DNA from: Microvirga sp. 3-52
GTDB taxonomy: Bacteria > Pseudomonadota > Alphaproteobacteria > Rhizobiales > Beijerinckiaceae
Reading direction: 5' to 3'
Length of the DNA stretch: 64,000 bases
NCBI RefSeq assembly: GCF_018383585.1
Contig: NZ_JAHAMK010000005.1
Span: forward strand, 112,387 to 176,386
Shown here piece after piece: positions 36,724 through 44,482 of the stretch. A model generated the notes under the pieces. That model did no database searches, was not told the DNA's origin, and saw nothing but the letters and a program-made list of their open reading frames with translations. The translations under genes were made by a program, and so were the position numbers. Every line of letters begins with the position of its first letter. Position 1 is the stretch's first letter.

Positions 36724-37063
36724 GGCATCACCCTCTGCGCCCCAACCTCTGCGCTCTTTACGAAGTCTAGGCCGGGAGGCGCAAAACCGGCAAGGCGCGG
36801 CCGGCTCGACAGTTGGGTCCCGCGCCTGACATGCCATTGGGTATCGTTGACCCACAACCTCCCGATGCGGAACGGGACATGGTGGCTGCCGCGAAGTTCT
36901 CCTCAGGGCGTCGTGGTTATGGGTTCCGGGATCGGCTCTTGCGAGCCGCCCGGAATGACGGGGCGGAGGTCCCGGAATGACGACAGGTGCCTGAACCTTG
37001 ACAGTCCTCGCCCGCCGCCTATCTTGTTCCTGTTTTGTACTCATTTTTGAAGAAGCCATTGCC
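36724..37063. other. Intergenic region with divergent promoters
   Basis: 340 bases between the methyltransferase and the HTH gene. It holds an inverted repeat around 36918-36950 (GGATCGGCTCTTGCGAGCCG core) and a good promoter at 36998-37026. No gene is seen. Confidence 0.6.
36998..37026 (+). promoter_or_regulatory. Candidate promoter of the HTH gene
   Basis: TTGACA (36998-37003) and ATCTTG (37021-37026) are separated by exactly 17 bases. The gene starts 38 bases after the -10 box. Confidence 0.5.
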
Positions 37064-37690
37064 ATGCCGTCCTCTCCCACCCCTCCCTGGGCCGCCCGGT
37101 GGGGTTCCACCCCGAAGGAAACCACCTTCCCAGGGAAGACCGACCCCGGGATGATCGAGGCCATGCGCAAGCTGGTGGAGCGCACCCGCTGGTCCTGCCG
37201 GCACATCGGCGCGGAGCTCGGCATCTCGGCCGCCACCGTGTCGCGCTACATCCGGCAGGAGGGCTGGCAGCGCCCGACCGGCCCGCTCCCTTCCGATCCC
37301 GCCCCTGCCGATCCCGCCTCGTCCGGAGCCTCCGCCGCCGGGCCCGGCGGCGCCCTGCCCGAGCATCGCCGCGGCCGGATCATGGACAAGCTCTGGCAGC
37401 TCGCCGAGCGCCATGCCGAGGTGCTGGAGGCCCAGCCCATCGCCCTCGCCCAGCACAGTGCGCAGCCTCTCGCCCGCCTCACCCGCGTCCTCGGCGAAAT
37501 CGAAAAGCACACCCGCGCCGCCGCCGCCGTTCCGGCCGCCCACGACTACGCCATCGACGCCCCAAAGCCCCGCCGTACCCTGCACGAGCTGCGCGACGAG
37601 CTCGCCGCCCATCTCGAGCGCATCCAGCGCGAGGAGGGCTATGGCTGGGAGGTGCGGGAATGGTGGCTCAGCCACGGCGGGGGGATTTGA
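37064..37690 (+). CDS. Helix-turn-helix protein, unknown function
   Basis: A 208-residue protein. Residues 25-66 form a resolvase/terminase-like helix-turn-helix (RKLVERTRWSCRHIGAELG, then SAATVSRYIRQEGW). A Pro/Ala/Ser-rich linker follows (about 70-105), then a long helical region (MDKLWQLAERHAEVLEAQP; ARLTRVLGEIEKHTRAA) and a C-terminal helix ending EVREWWLSHGGGI. This layout resembles small DNA-binding proteins of alphaproteobacteria with no known target. No phage genes surround it. The ATG follows GAAGAAG; a frame starting at 36998 is the promoter itself. Confidence 0.72.
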   Translation: MPSSPTPPWAARWGSTPKETTFPGKTDPGMIEAMRKLVERTRWSCRHIGAELGISAATVSRYIRQEGWQRPTGPLPSDPAPADPASSGASAAGPGGALPEHRRGRIMDKLWQLAERHAEVLEAQPIALAQHSAQPLARLTRVLGEIEKHTRAAAAVPAAHDYAIDAPKPRRTLHELRDELAAHLERIQREEGYGWEVREWWLSHGGGI

Positions 37691-37927
37691 GCGCCGACAC
37701 GAAACGGTTGACGGATCGTTGCGCGGCATCGCCCGAAAACCTTATTCGACCCGGGGCGGAGCCTCCGCTGCCACCGCCGAACCGGCTCGCACCCCTCGGG
37801 AACGGGCTTCCCCATCATCGATCGCCGGTGCGTGCGAACCGAATGGACTCGCTGTCATTGTCATGGGTGAGATCGGCCGCTCCTCGGCGCGGCCGGCTTT
37901 CGGATTCGAGAGTAAGAGGAGCTGACG

Positions 37928-38518
37928 ATGGCAACGAATAAGAAGGACGGAACCTCACAACCCAGCAGGAGCCGGAAGGCATCGGAGAAGTCCGCCTCCC
38001 GATCTGCGGCCAGGAAAGGAACTGGCGCACAAAAGCGCGCGCAACCCAAGGCCGGCGCGCGCGCCGCGACGAAGTCCCAGGCCGTTCCCGCAAAAGCCCG
38101 CTCCTCCGCAGGATCGCGCTCATCGGCACGCTCGACGACACGGAGCCGCTCCGCATCCCGCCAGCAGGGCGGCCTGCTGAATCCGATGGCGTGGCTCTCG
38201 ACCCTTGAAACGACCCTGACCTCCCCGCAGGCGCGGGCCGTGATGGCGGAGGCCCTCAGGGCCGTGGCGAACGTGCTCGAGGCGCCGCGGGGCGGCGAGC
38301 ACGGCAAGGGCGGTGGAGCGCAGGAAGGCCGCAGGGCCGTATCGGCCGCCGGAAGCCTCGGGGCCGAGATCGTGGCCGCGCCCCTGGAGGTTGCCGCCGC
38401 GGCCATCGGGGCCGCCGGCAACGTCCTGACGGGTGCGCTCAGGGGCGCCCCGGGCGAGAACGGCGGCAACGGCACCAGCCGGACCGGCGGACGGGCTTCC
38501 CCGCGCAAAAAATCGTAA
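37928..38518 (+). CDS. Histone H1-like basic protein, unknown function
   Basis: A 196-residue protein of two unlike halves. Residues 1-80 are disordered and very basic, made almost only of Lys, Arg, Ser, Ala, Gly and Gln ([19 protein letters not shown]). Residues 85-175 are Ala-rich amphipathic helices with no charge clusters ([35 protein letters not shown]), followed by a short basic tail (ASPRKKS). The tail composition is that of bacterial DNA-compacting histone H1-like proteins. AAGAGGAG precedes the ATG. It is convergent with gapR, with a shared terminator between. Confidence 0.75.
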   Translation: MATNKKDGTSQPSRSRKASEKSASRSAARKGTGAQKRAQPKAGARAATKSQAVPAKARSSAGSRSSARSTTRSRSASRQQGGLLNPMAWLSTLETTLTSPQARAVMAEALRAVANVLEAPRGGEHGKGGGAQEGRRAVSAAGSLGAEIVAAPLEVAAAAIGAAGNVLTGALRGAPGENGGNGTSRTGGRASPRKKS

Positions 38519-38544
38519 GGCGGCGGGCGCATCGCGCGGGACCG

Positions 38545-38575
38545 CAAAAAAGGCCGCCTCGTCGCAGGCGGCCTT
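38545..38575 (-). terminator. Intrinsic terminator between the basic protein and gapR
   Basis: AAGGCCGCCT (38550-38559) and AGGCGGCCTT (38566-38575) pair around a 6-base loop. Read on the minus strand the stem is followed by TTTTTT, a textbook terminator for gapR; on the plus strand the T-run is short. Confidence 0.88.
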
Positions 38576-38602
38576 CTCATTGTCGGATGCTCTCAGGCGT
38601 TG

Positions 38603-38875
38603 TCAGGCCGCCTCGGCGACCGGCGCGGGACCGGCTTCGTCCATGGCCCGCATGTAGACGTCGAGCAGGCTCTCGTGCTCGTCGCGCTCGTCCTGGTCCT
38701 GCTTGCGCAGCTTGATGATCTCCTTGAGAATCTTCACGTCGAAGCCCTCGCCCTTGGCCTCGGAGAAGACCTCCTTCTTGGCCTCGTTCAGCTCCTTGAT
38801 CTCGTTCTCGATCTGCTCGATGCGCTCCACGAACGAGCGGATCCGATTGCCCGGAATTCCAACAACGTCACTCAT
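38603..38875 (-). CDS. gapR: GapR-type nucleoid-associated protein (DUF2312)
   Basis: A 90-residue DUF2312 protein. Strings such as IRSFVERIEQIENEIKEL, SEAKGEGFDVKILKEIIKLR and DERDEHESLLDVYM are the family hallmark: two long coiled helices that form a tetrameric clamp around DNA. In Caulobacter GapR binds overtwisted DNA ahead of polymerases and assists topoisomerases. The last ten residues here are an Ala/Pro tail. The ATG follows AAAGGAG. The fit is over the whole length. Confidence 0.93.
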   Translation of the reverse strand: MSDVVGIPGNRIRSFVERIEQIENEIKELNEAKKEVFSEAKGEGFDVKILKEIIKLRKQDQDERDEHESLLDVYMRAMDEAGPAPVAEAA

Positions 38876-39230
38876 GGCCTCTCCTTTGCCTTGGGGTGAC
38901 AGGCACTATCGGGCAGGCGGAGTAAGCGCGCCGTTAATGCGGCGGGGTGGAGGTGCACAACGAGACCATCAGATGCGGGCGCGGAGTGGAATTTTTCCGA
39001 GCGGCCGCTTTGAGTTCACATGCGGTCACGTGCATCTGTATCGACCATCGCGCGGTCATCCAGCGCGAGGAAGGCTGGAATATTCGGCTGAAATTGTGCT
39101 TCGTCGTTTCGTGAGAGCATCTCACATGAGGGAGCACCTCAGCAGCGCATGAGCCCGACTTATCCGAGCCGGAGACAAGGGATTACGCTCCAGCGGTCCT
39201 CCGCCCTGAGCGCGATGAAGCTGCTGTGAG
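38876..39230. other. Intergenic region upstream of gapR
   Basis: 355 bases with no convincing gene. It holds the gapR promoter side and, at 38996-39018, one copy of a CCGAGCGGCCGCTT motif that recurs at 40804 and, shortened, at 39963. The AT content is slightly higher at 39050-39130. Confidence 0.55.
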
Positions 39231-39788
39231 TCAACGCCCACGCCGGTAGTGCATGGCGACCACGCCATTGCGGAGCGGCTTCGCCGAGACCAGCTCGAGC
39301 CGTCGCGTGCTGGGCAGCCCGCCCTGGTACAGGGTCGGGCCGTGGCCGGCGATCCTGGGATGAACGAGGAGCTTGTACTCGTCGATCAGATCCAGCCGGT
39401 CCAGCTCGATTGCGAGTTTGCCGCTACCGAGGAGCACGCCCGCCGGAGTCGCGTCCTTGAGCGTCTGAACGCCTGTTCGAAGATCCTCGGCGATGTGGTG
39501 GCTGTTGGTCCACGGGAAGTCCTTTCGCGTCGACGACACGACGTATTTCGGCTTGGCCTCCAGCTTGACCGCCCACTCGCGTATCGCCGGCGGTGCCTCC
39601 ACGTCGCCGCGAGCGACCGCCGGCCAGTAGCTCTCCATCATTTCGTAGGTAACACGGCCCCACAGCATCGCCCCGCCGTCGTCCATAAGGCGGGTGAAGA
39701 ACGCGTGCGTCTCGTCGTCAGCGATTCCCACCTGATGGTCGACGCAGCCGTCCAGGGTGACGTTGATGCTGAAGGTCAATAGTCCCAT
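39231..39788 (-). CDS. Dihydrofolate-reductase-like (RibD C-terminal) family protein
   Basis: A 185-residue protein of the RibD_C/DHFR-like family, reductases with an NADPH-binding fold. The conserved starts MGLLTFSINVTLDGCVDH, the GRVTYEMMESYWP helix and the VLLGSGKLAIELDRLDLIDEYKLLVHP block are clear. The substrate is unknown; it is not the folate enzyme FolA. It stands alone with gaps on both sides, suggesting an accessory gene. Confidence 0.9.
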   Translation of the reverse strand: MGLLTFSINVTLDGCVDHQVGIADDETHAFFTRLMDDGGAMLWGRVTYEMMESYWPAVARGDVEAPPAIREWAVKLEAKPKYVVSSTRKDFPWTNSHHIAEDLRTGVQTLKDATPAGVLLGSGKLAIELDRLDLIDEYKLLVHPRIAGHGPTLYQGGLPSTRRLELVSAKPLRNGVVAMHYRRGR

Positions 39789-40254
39789 GCGCCGATCCTA
39801 AGTCATGCGCTCGAAAAAGCGTAGGGCTATTGCTCGAGGTCTATGCTCAACTTCTGCAATAAGTGAATGCGGGCCTAGACGCCTGATGACTATGCGGCCG
39901 GCACGAAGGTCCGCTTACGGCCGGCTCATGAATGCCCGCTAATGGTACGGCGCGGAAGTCAACCGAGCGGCTTTGAGCCTCCCTGGCCATCTTCCGCTTT
40001 TTGACCGACGCGGACCACCCTGAGATTGGGACACGGGGCTGGCGGAGCCATTGATCCCGGAGCCATTGATCCCATAGCCTCTCAACTCCATAAGTGGGTT
40101 CCGCGATACCGCTCGATCGGCTCGTCAAACCAGGCACTCGCGTTAAAAACGGGGGCGGCGGAACATCCGCGCGTGCCCCCGGCTTCGCTCTCCGAGAAAT
40201 GATGGCCGCCTTGGGGTGGTGGGGCGGCCCTGCAGGTCAGTTCGTCCCGCGATG
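39789..40254. other. Intergenic region, possibly decayed DNA
   Basis: 466 bases with no frame that looks like protein. It holds a shortened copy of the CCGAGCGG-CTTTGAG motif (39963-39978) and an exact 15-base tandem duplication, GGAGCCATTGATCCC, at 40044-40073. The composition is patchy, as in eroded gene remnants. Confidence 0.5.
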
Positions 40255-40608
40255 CTACAGACCGAAGCAAGGTCCGCCGAACACCGAGCGGATGCAGGGC
40301 GATCCACCGCGCCTGCCACCGGAGGATGTGACGGTCACTCCGCCCTGAGGCCCTCTTGGCACTCGGTGATCCCGCACGACCGGAACAGTGCGATGGTCTC
40401 GGATAACGGGTTGCGTCCGATGATCCCGGACGACCACGGGCGTGCGATGATCACGCACGACGGGTGGCGTGCGATGGTCTCGGACCACGAAACCGCCGCT
40501 ATCGTAGCCGCGGTCGCGAGCCGTCGCTCCGTCGTGGGTGGCAACGAAAACCAGACAGGCGGAGAGCGCGACGGCAACTCGGGTCGATGTTGTGATACCA
40601 GCTTTCAT
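40255..40608 (-). CDS. Secreted protein with VRDHRTP nonapeptide repeats
   Basis: A 117-residue protein not recognised as any known family. A Sec signal (STRVAVALSACLVFVATHDGATA) is followed by five tandem nine-residue units of the form V-V-R-D-H-R-T-P-x (the fourth is V-I-R-D-H-R-T-V-P), then a Gly/Arg segment and two cysteines at the C-terminus (SPCIRSVFGGPCFGL). The 27-base DNA repeats are imperfect at third positions, a sign of selection on the protein. The regular Arg, Asp and His could bind metal or an anionic surface. GAAGAGGAG precedes the ATG. Confidence 0.75.
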   Translation of the reverse strand: MKAGITTSTRVAVALSACLVFVATHDGATARDRGYDSGGFVVRDHRTPPVVRDHRTPVVVRDHRTQPVIRDHRTVPVVRDHRVPRGPQGGVTVTSSGGRRGGSPCIRSVFGGPCFGL

Positions 40609-40905
40609 GAGTGGGCTCCTCTTCTACAGGTGAGGAGCTTACGACGTGCACCATCCGGGATCTGTGAGCGAGATCACAGGCAGAACGTTTCCGCCTTGGT
40701 GCGTCGGTCAGGGCCCATAGACGATGGGCGTCGAAGTCGGACCGGAGAAGGGCAGCTCACCTGCGCGTCTGGAATGTCTCGTTCCGGCACGGAGCGGACG
40801 TCATCCGAGCGGCCGCTTCGAGTTCAAACTCAGCCTTCACTTGAATGGCTACGCGCCGTCACGATGAAGTCACCCGTATCCATGTCATGCCTGCCACCTC
40901 TCCCT

Positions 40906-41015
40906 CGTCATGGCCGTCCCCGGACTTGATCCGGGGATCAGTCCTGGCCATCCCGATCAGAAGAGCGCGGCGCTTTTCCACATCGAGATCACCGGGACGA
41001 GCCCGGTGATGACGT
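40906..41015. repeat. Dispersed palindromic intergenic repeat, copy F
   Basis: Longer than the other copies because the left hairpin has a short insertion (CCCCGGACTTGATCCGGGGA). Centre AAGAGCGCGGCGCTTTT, right arm GATCACCGGGACGAGCCCGG then TGATGACG. Confidence 0.75.
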
Positions 41016-41105
41016 GGAGGTGGTGGTGACGTGGGGGAGGCGATGACGTGGGCGGCTGCGGCTGTTCCGGCGTGTTCCATCATCCTGTCGCACCACTGCT
41101 CCTGC

Positions 41106-41196
41106 CGTCATGGCCGGGCCTGACCCGGCCATCCCGACCGGAAGAGCGCGGCGCTCCACAGGATCGGGATCACCGGGACAAGCCCGGTGATGACGT
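41106..41196. repeat. Dispersed palindromic intergenic repeat, copy G
   Basis: A nearly perfect unit: GTCATGGCCGGG/CCCGGCCATCCC on the left, AGAGCGCGGCGCTCC in the middle, ATCACCGGGA/CCCGGTGATGACG on the right. It is the best copy to use as a reference. Confidence 0.82.
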
Positions 41197-41301
41197 GGTG
41201 GGTCCGAGGGCCGGTGATGAGCGGGCGGGAACGGTGATGACCCGGTGGGGCAGGACACTGTCCTGGGTCACAGCCTCACCCGTCATCGCTCGCCCAGGGG
41301 T

Positions 41302-42387
41302 TCAGCCCATCTGGAAGCCCGGCGTCGACCGCGACAGCGCGGTCTCCTCCTCCGTCATGTCCTCGGCGATGCCTTCGAAGAGCGGCGTCGAGAGGTAGCG
41401 CTCGCCGGTGTCGGGCAGCATCGCGAGGATCACCGATCCCTCGGGCGCCCGCTCGGCCACCTGCATGGCGACGGCGAAGGTGGAGCCGCCCGAGACGCCG
41501 GTGAAGATGCCTTCCTTCTGGGCCAGCATCCTGGCCCATTTCATGCCCTCGGGGCCGGCGATCGGGATCAGCTCGTCGTAGAATTCGCGGTCGATCGCCT
41601 CCTGGAGCACCAGCGGAATGAAGTCGGGGGTCCAGCCCTGGATCGGGTGCGGCTCGAAGGCGGGATGGCTCTCGGCCGGGGCGCCCTTCCCGTCGCGGCC
41701 CTGCGCGCGACCGCTTCCGACGAGTTGCGCGTTCGCCGGCTCGCTCAGGATGATCCTGGTCTCGGGCCGCTCGCGGCGCAGCACCCGCCCGACGCCGGTG
41801 ACGGTTCCGCCCGTGCCGTACCCGGTCACGAAATAGTCCAGCCGCCCGCCCTTGAAGTCGCCGAGGATCTCGCGCGCCGTCGTCGCCTCATGGATGTCGG
41901 CGTTGGCCTCCGTCTCGAACTGCCGGGCGAGGAACCAGCCGTTCGCATCGGCAAGCTCCACGGCCTTCTGGTACATCCCGAAGCCCTTGGCGGCGCGCGG
42001 CGTCAGCACGACCTTGGCGCCGAGCATCCGCATCAGCTTGCGCCGCTCGACCGAGAAGCTGTCGGCCATCGTGACGACCAGCGGATAGCCCTTCTGGGCG
42101 CAGACCATCGCCAGCCCGATCCCGGTGTTGCCGCTGGTCGCCTCGACGACGGTCTGGCCGGGCTTCAGCGCGCCCGAGCGCTCGGCCGCCTCGATGATGC
42201 CGATGGCGAGCCGGTCCTTGACCGAGGCCGCAGGGTTGAAGAACTCGGCCTTCACGTAGATCGTGGCATGCTTGGGCGCGAGATTGTTGACCCGGATGCA
42301 GGGCGTATCGCCGATCGTGTCGACGATGCTTTCGAACAGCCTTCCGCGGCCGTCGGTCGTCCGGATCGGAGGCTTCGGGTTATCCAT
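41302..42387 (-). CDS. cysK: Cysteine synthase (O-acetylserine sulfhydrylase family)
   Basis: The 361-residue PLP enzyme makes cysteine from O-acetylserine and sulfide. PLP lysine is Lys57 in FNPAASVKDRLA, the substrate loop is EATSGNTGIGLAMV, and the phosphate loop is GYGTGGTVTGVGRVL. It is about 40 residues longer than enteric CysK, the extra lying around the GSGRAQGRDGKGAPAESHP insertion and at the C-terminus; longer forms are common in Rhizobiales. The ATG of MDNPKPP follows GGAGGG. No sulfate-assimilation genes are adjacent. Confidence 0.9.
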   Translation of the reverse strand: MDNPKPPIRTTDGRGRLFESIVDTIGDTPCIRVNNLAPKHATIYVKAEFFNPAASVKDRLAIGIIEAAERSGALKPGQTVVEATSGNTGIGLAMVCAQKGYPLVVTMADSFSVERRKLMRMLGAKVVLTPRAAKGFGMYQKAVELADANGWFLARQFETEANADIHEATTAREILGDFKGGRLDYFVTGYGTGGTVTGVGRVLRRERPETRIILSEPANAQLVGSGRAQGRDGKGAPAESHPAFEPHPIQGWTPDFIPLVLQEAIDREFYDELIPIAGPEGMKWARMLAQKEGIFTGVSGGSTFAVAMQVAERAPEGSVILAMLPDTGERYLSTPLFEGIAEDMTEEETALSRSTPGFQMG

Positions 42388-42612
42388 GGCTGGCCCTCCT
42401 CGTGACTCTCTCAAGCTTAGTGAACCCGGCCGAAGCCGTCCAGGGACCGGAACGCTGCGGAGCGCGGCGATTGCGGGTTAAGCATTCCATGGTGGACGTT
42501 CCCCCCTTGCCCTCGGATTCTCTCGCAGGGGCGGCAACCCGGGCGAGGCGGCGCGGAACCGATCGGGCTGTATTCGATTGGCATCTATCGATCCAAGTTC
42601 AAGGTTGAGGTC

Positions 42613-42861
42613 ATGCCGCGCTACTTCTTCAATGTGCATATTGGCGATGACGCACTCGTCGATCCTGACGGGCAGGATCTCCGCGATCCGGATCAGGCAT
42701 GGGAAGTGGCCAAGGCGATGGCCCAGAACCTGATGGACACCGAATTCGAGCAACCCGTGAACTGGGCTTCATCGCATATCCAGGTCAGGGACGACCTGGA
42801 TGAGATCGTCCTGGAGTTCCCGTTCCTGGAAGCGATCCAGTTCACCCCGCAGGCCCATTGA
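42613..42861 (+). CDS. DUF6894-type small protein, copy 1
   Basis: An 82-residue protein with the family pattern MPRYFFNVHIGDD, DPDGQDLRDPDQA and a central amphipathic helix, closing with a strand DEIVLEFPFLEAI. Proteins like this are multi-copy in Bradyrhizobium, Methylobacterium and Microvirga and have no known function. Its stop overlaps an upstream in-frame extension of the histidine kinase gene, whose likely start is 129 bases further on. A second member lies at 50979-51275, beside a Crp/Fnr regulator. Confidence 0.8.
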   Translation: MPRYFFNVHIGDDALVDPDGQDLRDPDQAWEVAKAMAQNLMDTEFEQPVNWASSHIQVRDDLDEIVLEFPFLEAIQFTPQAH

Positions 42862-42989
42862 GGCCTCCCGGTGCCGCCGTGGAGCCCGTGTGTCGGAATG
42901 GAAAGCTCCTGTGGAACGCATCGGGGCATCCGGAACCCAGGAACCGCTGGGGAATTGAACCCCTTCTTACCACCGCGACACTCGACCAG

Positions 42990-44132
42990 ATGGCCAATCA
43001 GGATAACACCAATCAGGAGGAGTTGCTGGAGCAACAGCGGGCCCTGGCAGAGTTCGGGGACTTCGCGCTCAAGACCGAGGCCCTCGACGACATCCTCAAC
43101 CGCGCCTGCGACCTGGTGGGCCGAGGGCTCGATACCGATCTTGCCAAGCTCATGGAGCTCCTGCCCGACGGCCAGACCTTCAAGGTCCGTGCGGGCGGCG
43201 GGTGGCGGCCGGGCGTCGTCGGCGAGGTCACCGTCACGGCGGCCGAGAACTCGCCGGAGGGGCTGACCCTCAAGGACGGCGCGGTCATCTCGACGAACAG
43301 GGATGAGGAGGAGCGCTTCGAGTACCACGACTTCATGACGGAGCATGGGGTCAAGGCGTTCGTGAATGTACTGGTGCTGAGCAGCAACGGGCGCCCGCCC
43401 TTCGGCGTGCTTCAGGTGGACAGCCGCAGGCCTCGGGATTTCACGCAATCGGACGTCGAGTTCCTCCGCAGCTACGCCAATCTTCTCGGGGCCGCCATCG
43501 AGCGCCTGCGGGTCGTGGACGAGCTGCGGGCGGCCGTGAGGGAAAAGGACCTCCTGATCGGCGAGCTCAATCACCGGGTGAAGAACACGCTGACGACGGT
43601 GCAGTCCATCGCCTCGCAGACCCTGCGCAACGCCCCGTCGCTGGACCATGCCTCGGATGCCATCGAGAGCCGGCTCATCGCGCTGTCGCAGGTTCACAAC
43701 GTGCTGACCGACCGGAGCTGGGCCCATGTGGCGCTTCACGACATCGTCGCACAGGCCGTCGAGCCCTACCGCAGCCGCGGGGAGAACCGCATTCACGTGC
43801 AGGGCCCGATCACCCAGGTCCCGCCGCGCATGGCGCTGCCGCTCGCCATGGCGCTCCAGGAACTGGTAACGAATGCCGTGAAATACGGGGCCCTGTCCAA
43901 CGGCACGGGACAGATCAGGATCCACTGGACGCTGGACGACATGAGCACTCCGCAGCGCCTGCATCTGGCCTGGGAGGAGTCGGAAGGGCCACCGGTCCAG
44001 AATCCCGTTCGCCGAGGCTTCGGCACGCGGCTTATCGAGCGCAGCTTGGCTCAGGAACTCGCGGGCGAGGTGCGGATCGAGTTTTCCGAGACAGGCGTCG
44101 TCTGCGCCGTCGACGCTCCGCTGGTGGGCTAG
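42990..44132 (+). CDS. GAF-domain HWE-family sensor histidine kinase
   Basis: A 380-residue cytosolic kinase with no membrane helix. A GAF domain (about 25-175) is followed by an HWE kinase core: the phospho-accepting His195 in GELNHRVKNTLTTVQS, the N-box LQELVTNAVKYGALS, and the WxE of AWEESEG that names the family. A GFGTRLIERSLA box follows. The start is the ATG of MANQDNTNQE; longer frames up to 42858 are not family-like and lack a better ribosome site. No response regulator is next to it, as is usual for HWE kinases of the general stress response. Confidence 0.9.
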   Translation: MANQDNTNQEELLEQQRALAEFGDFALKTEALDDILNRACDLVGRGLDTDLAKLMELLPDGQTFKVRAGGGWRPGVVGEVTVTAAENSPEGLTLKDGAVISTNRDEEERFEYHDFMTEHGVKAFVNVLVLSSNGRPPFGVLQVDSRRPRDFTQSDVEFLRSYANLLGAAIERLRVVDELRAAVREKDLLIGELNHRVKNTLTTVQSIASQTLRNAPSLDHASDAIESRLIALSQVHNVLTDRSWAHVALHDIVAQAVEPYRSRGENRIHVQGPITQVPPRMALPLAMALQELVTNAVKYGALSNGTGQIRIHWTLDDMSTPQRLHLAWEESEGPPVQNPVRRGFGTRLIERSLAQELAGEVRIEFSETGVVCAVDAPLVG

Positions 44133-44188
44133 GGCATCGTTCGGGGCCAAGAGGTGGAACCCACCTCTTTCGTCATCACCTCCCTCCC

Positions 44189-44279
44189 CGTCATCACCGG
44201 GCTCGTGCCGGTGATCCCGATGTGAAGAGCGCGGCGCCTTTCGTATCGGGATGGCCGGGTCAAGCCCGGCCATGACGGG
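44189..44279. repeat. Dispersed palindromic intergenic repeat, copy H
   Basis: Left hairpin GTCATCACCGGG/CCGGTGATCCC, centre AAGAGCGCGGCGCCTTT, right hairpin ATGGCCGGG/CCCGGCCATGACG. The arm types are swapped relative to copies D to G, i.e. the unit is in the opposite orientation. Confidence 0.8.
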
Positions 44280-44370
44280 AGAGGGTGTGATGACGTCAGC
44301 GAGTGGATGATGGACGACGCCGGACGAGCCGCAGCCTTCCACTCCTCTCTCCACGTCGCCACCTCCTCCA

Positions 44371-44458
44371 CGTCATCACTGGCCTTGTGCCGGTGATCCC
44401 GATCGGAAAGGCACAGCGCCTCACCGGACCGGGATGGCCGGATCGATCCCGGCCTCAT
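44371..44458. repeat. Dispersed palindromic intergenic repeat, copy I
   Basis: Same orientation as copy H but more diverged, with CACAGCGCCT as centre and an eroded right hairpin (GGATGGCCGGATC/GATCCCGGCC). Confidence 0.7.
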
Positions 44459-44482
44459 CCTTCGGTCGAGGCACCCACTTCC

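Larger units (their letters stand above)
40609..41301. other. Repeat-containing intergenic region
   Basis: 693 bases with no supported gene. It contains the promoter side of the repeat protein, the second CCGAGCGGCCGCTT motif (40804-40826) and two copies (F and G) of the dispersed palindromic element. Confidence 0.7.
44133..44482. other. Intergenic region holding two dispersed repeats
   Basis: 350 bases between convergent genes, the HWE kinase and the decarboxylase. Almost all of it is copies H and I of the palindromic element plus short linkers; no gene is seen. Confidence 0.75.

Noticed and set aside
37019..37729. A 236-codon frame antisense to the HTH gene
   Set aside because: Gly-rich without domain; the plus-strand gene has a promoter, ribosome site and a recognisable helix-turn-helix.
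40335..40577. 27-base repeats that look CRISPR-like
   Set aside because: They are contiguous, without spacers, and in frame with the VRDHRTP protein repeat.
42930..42965. A GGGGAATTGAACCCC stretch resembling a tRNA T-arm
   Set aside because: No acceptor, D or anticodon arm can be built around it.
42858..42989. An upstream start of the HWE kinase overlapping the DUF6894 stop
   Set aside because: The added residues (Arg/Pro/Trp-rich) match no family and have no better ribosome site than the ATG at 42990.
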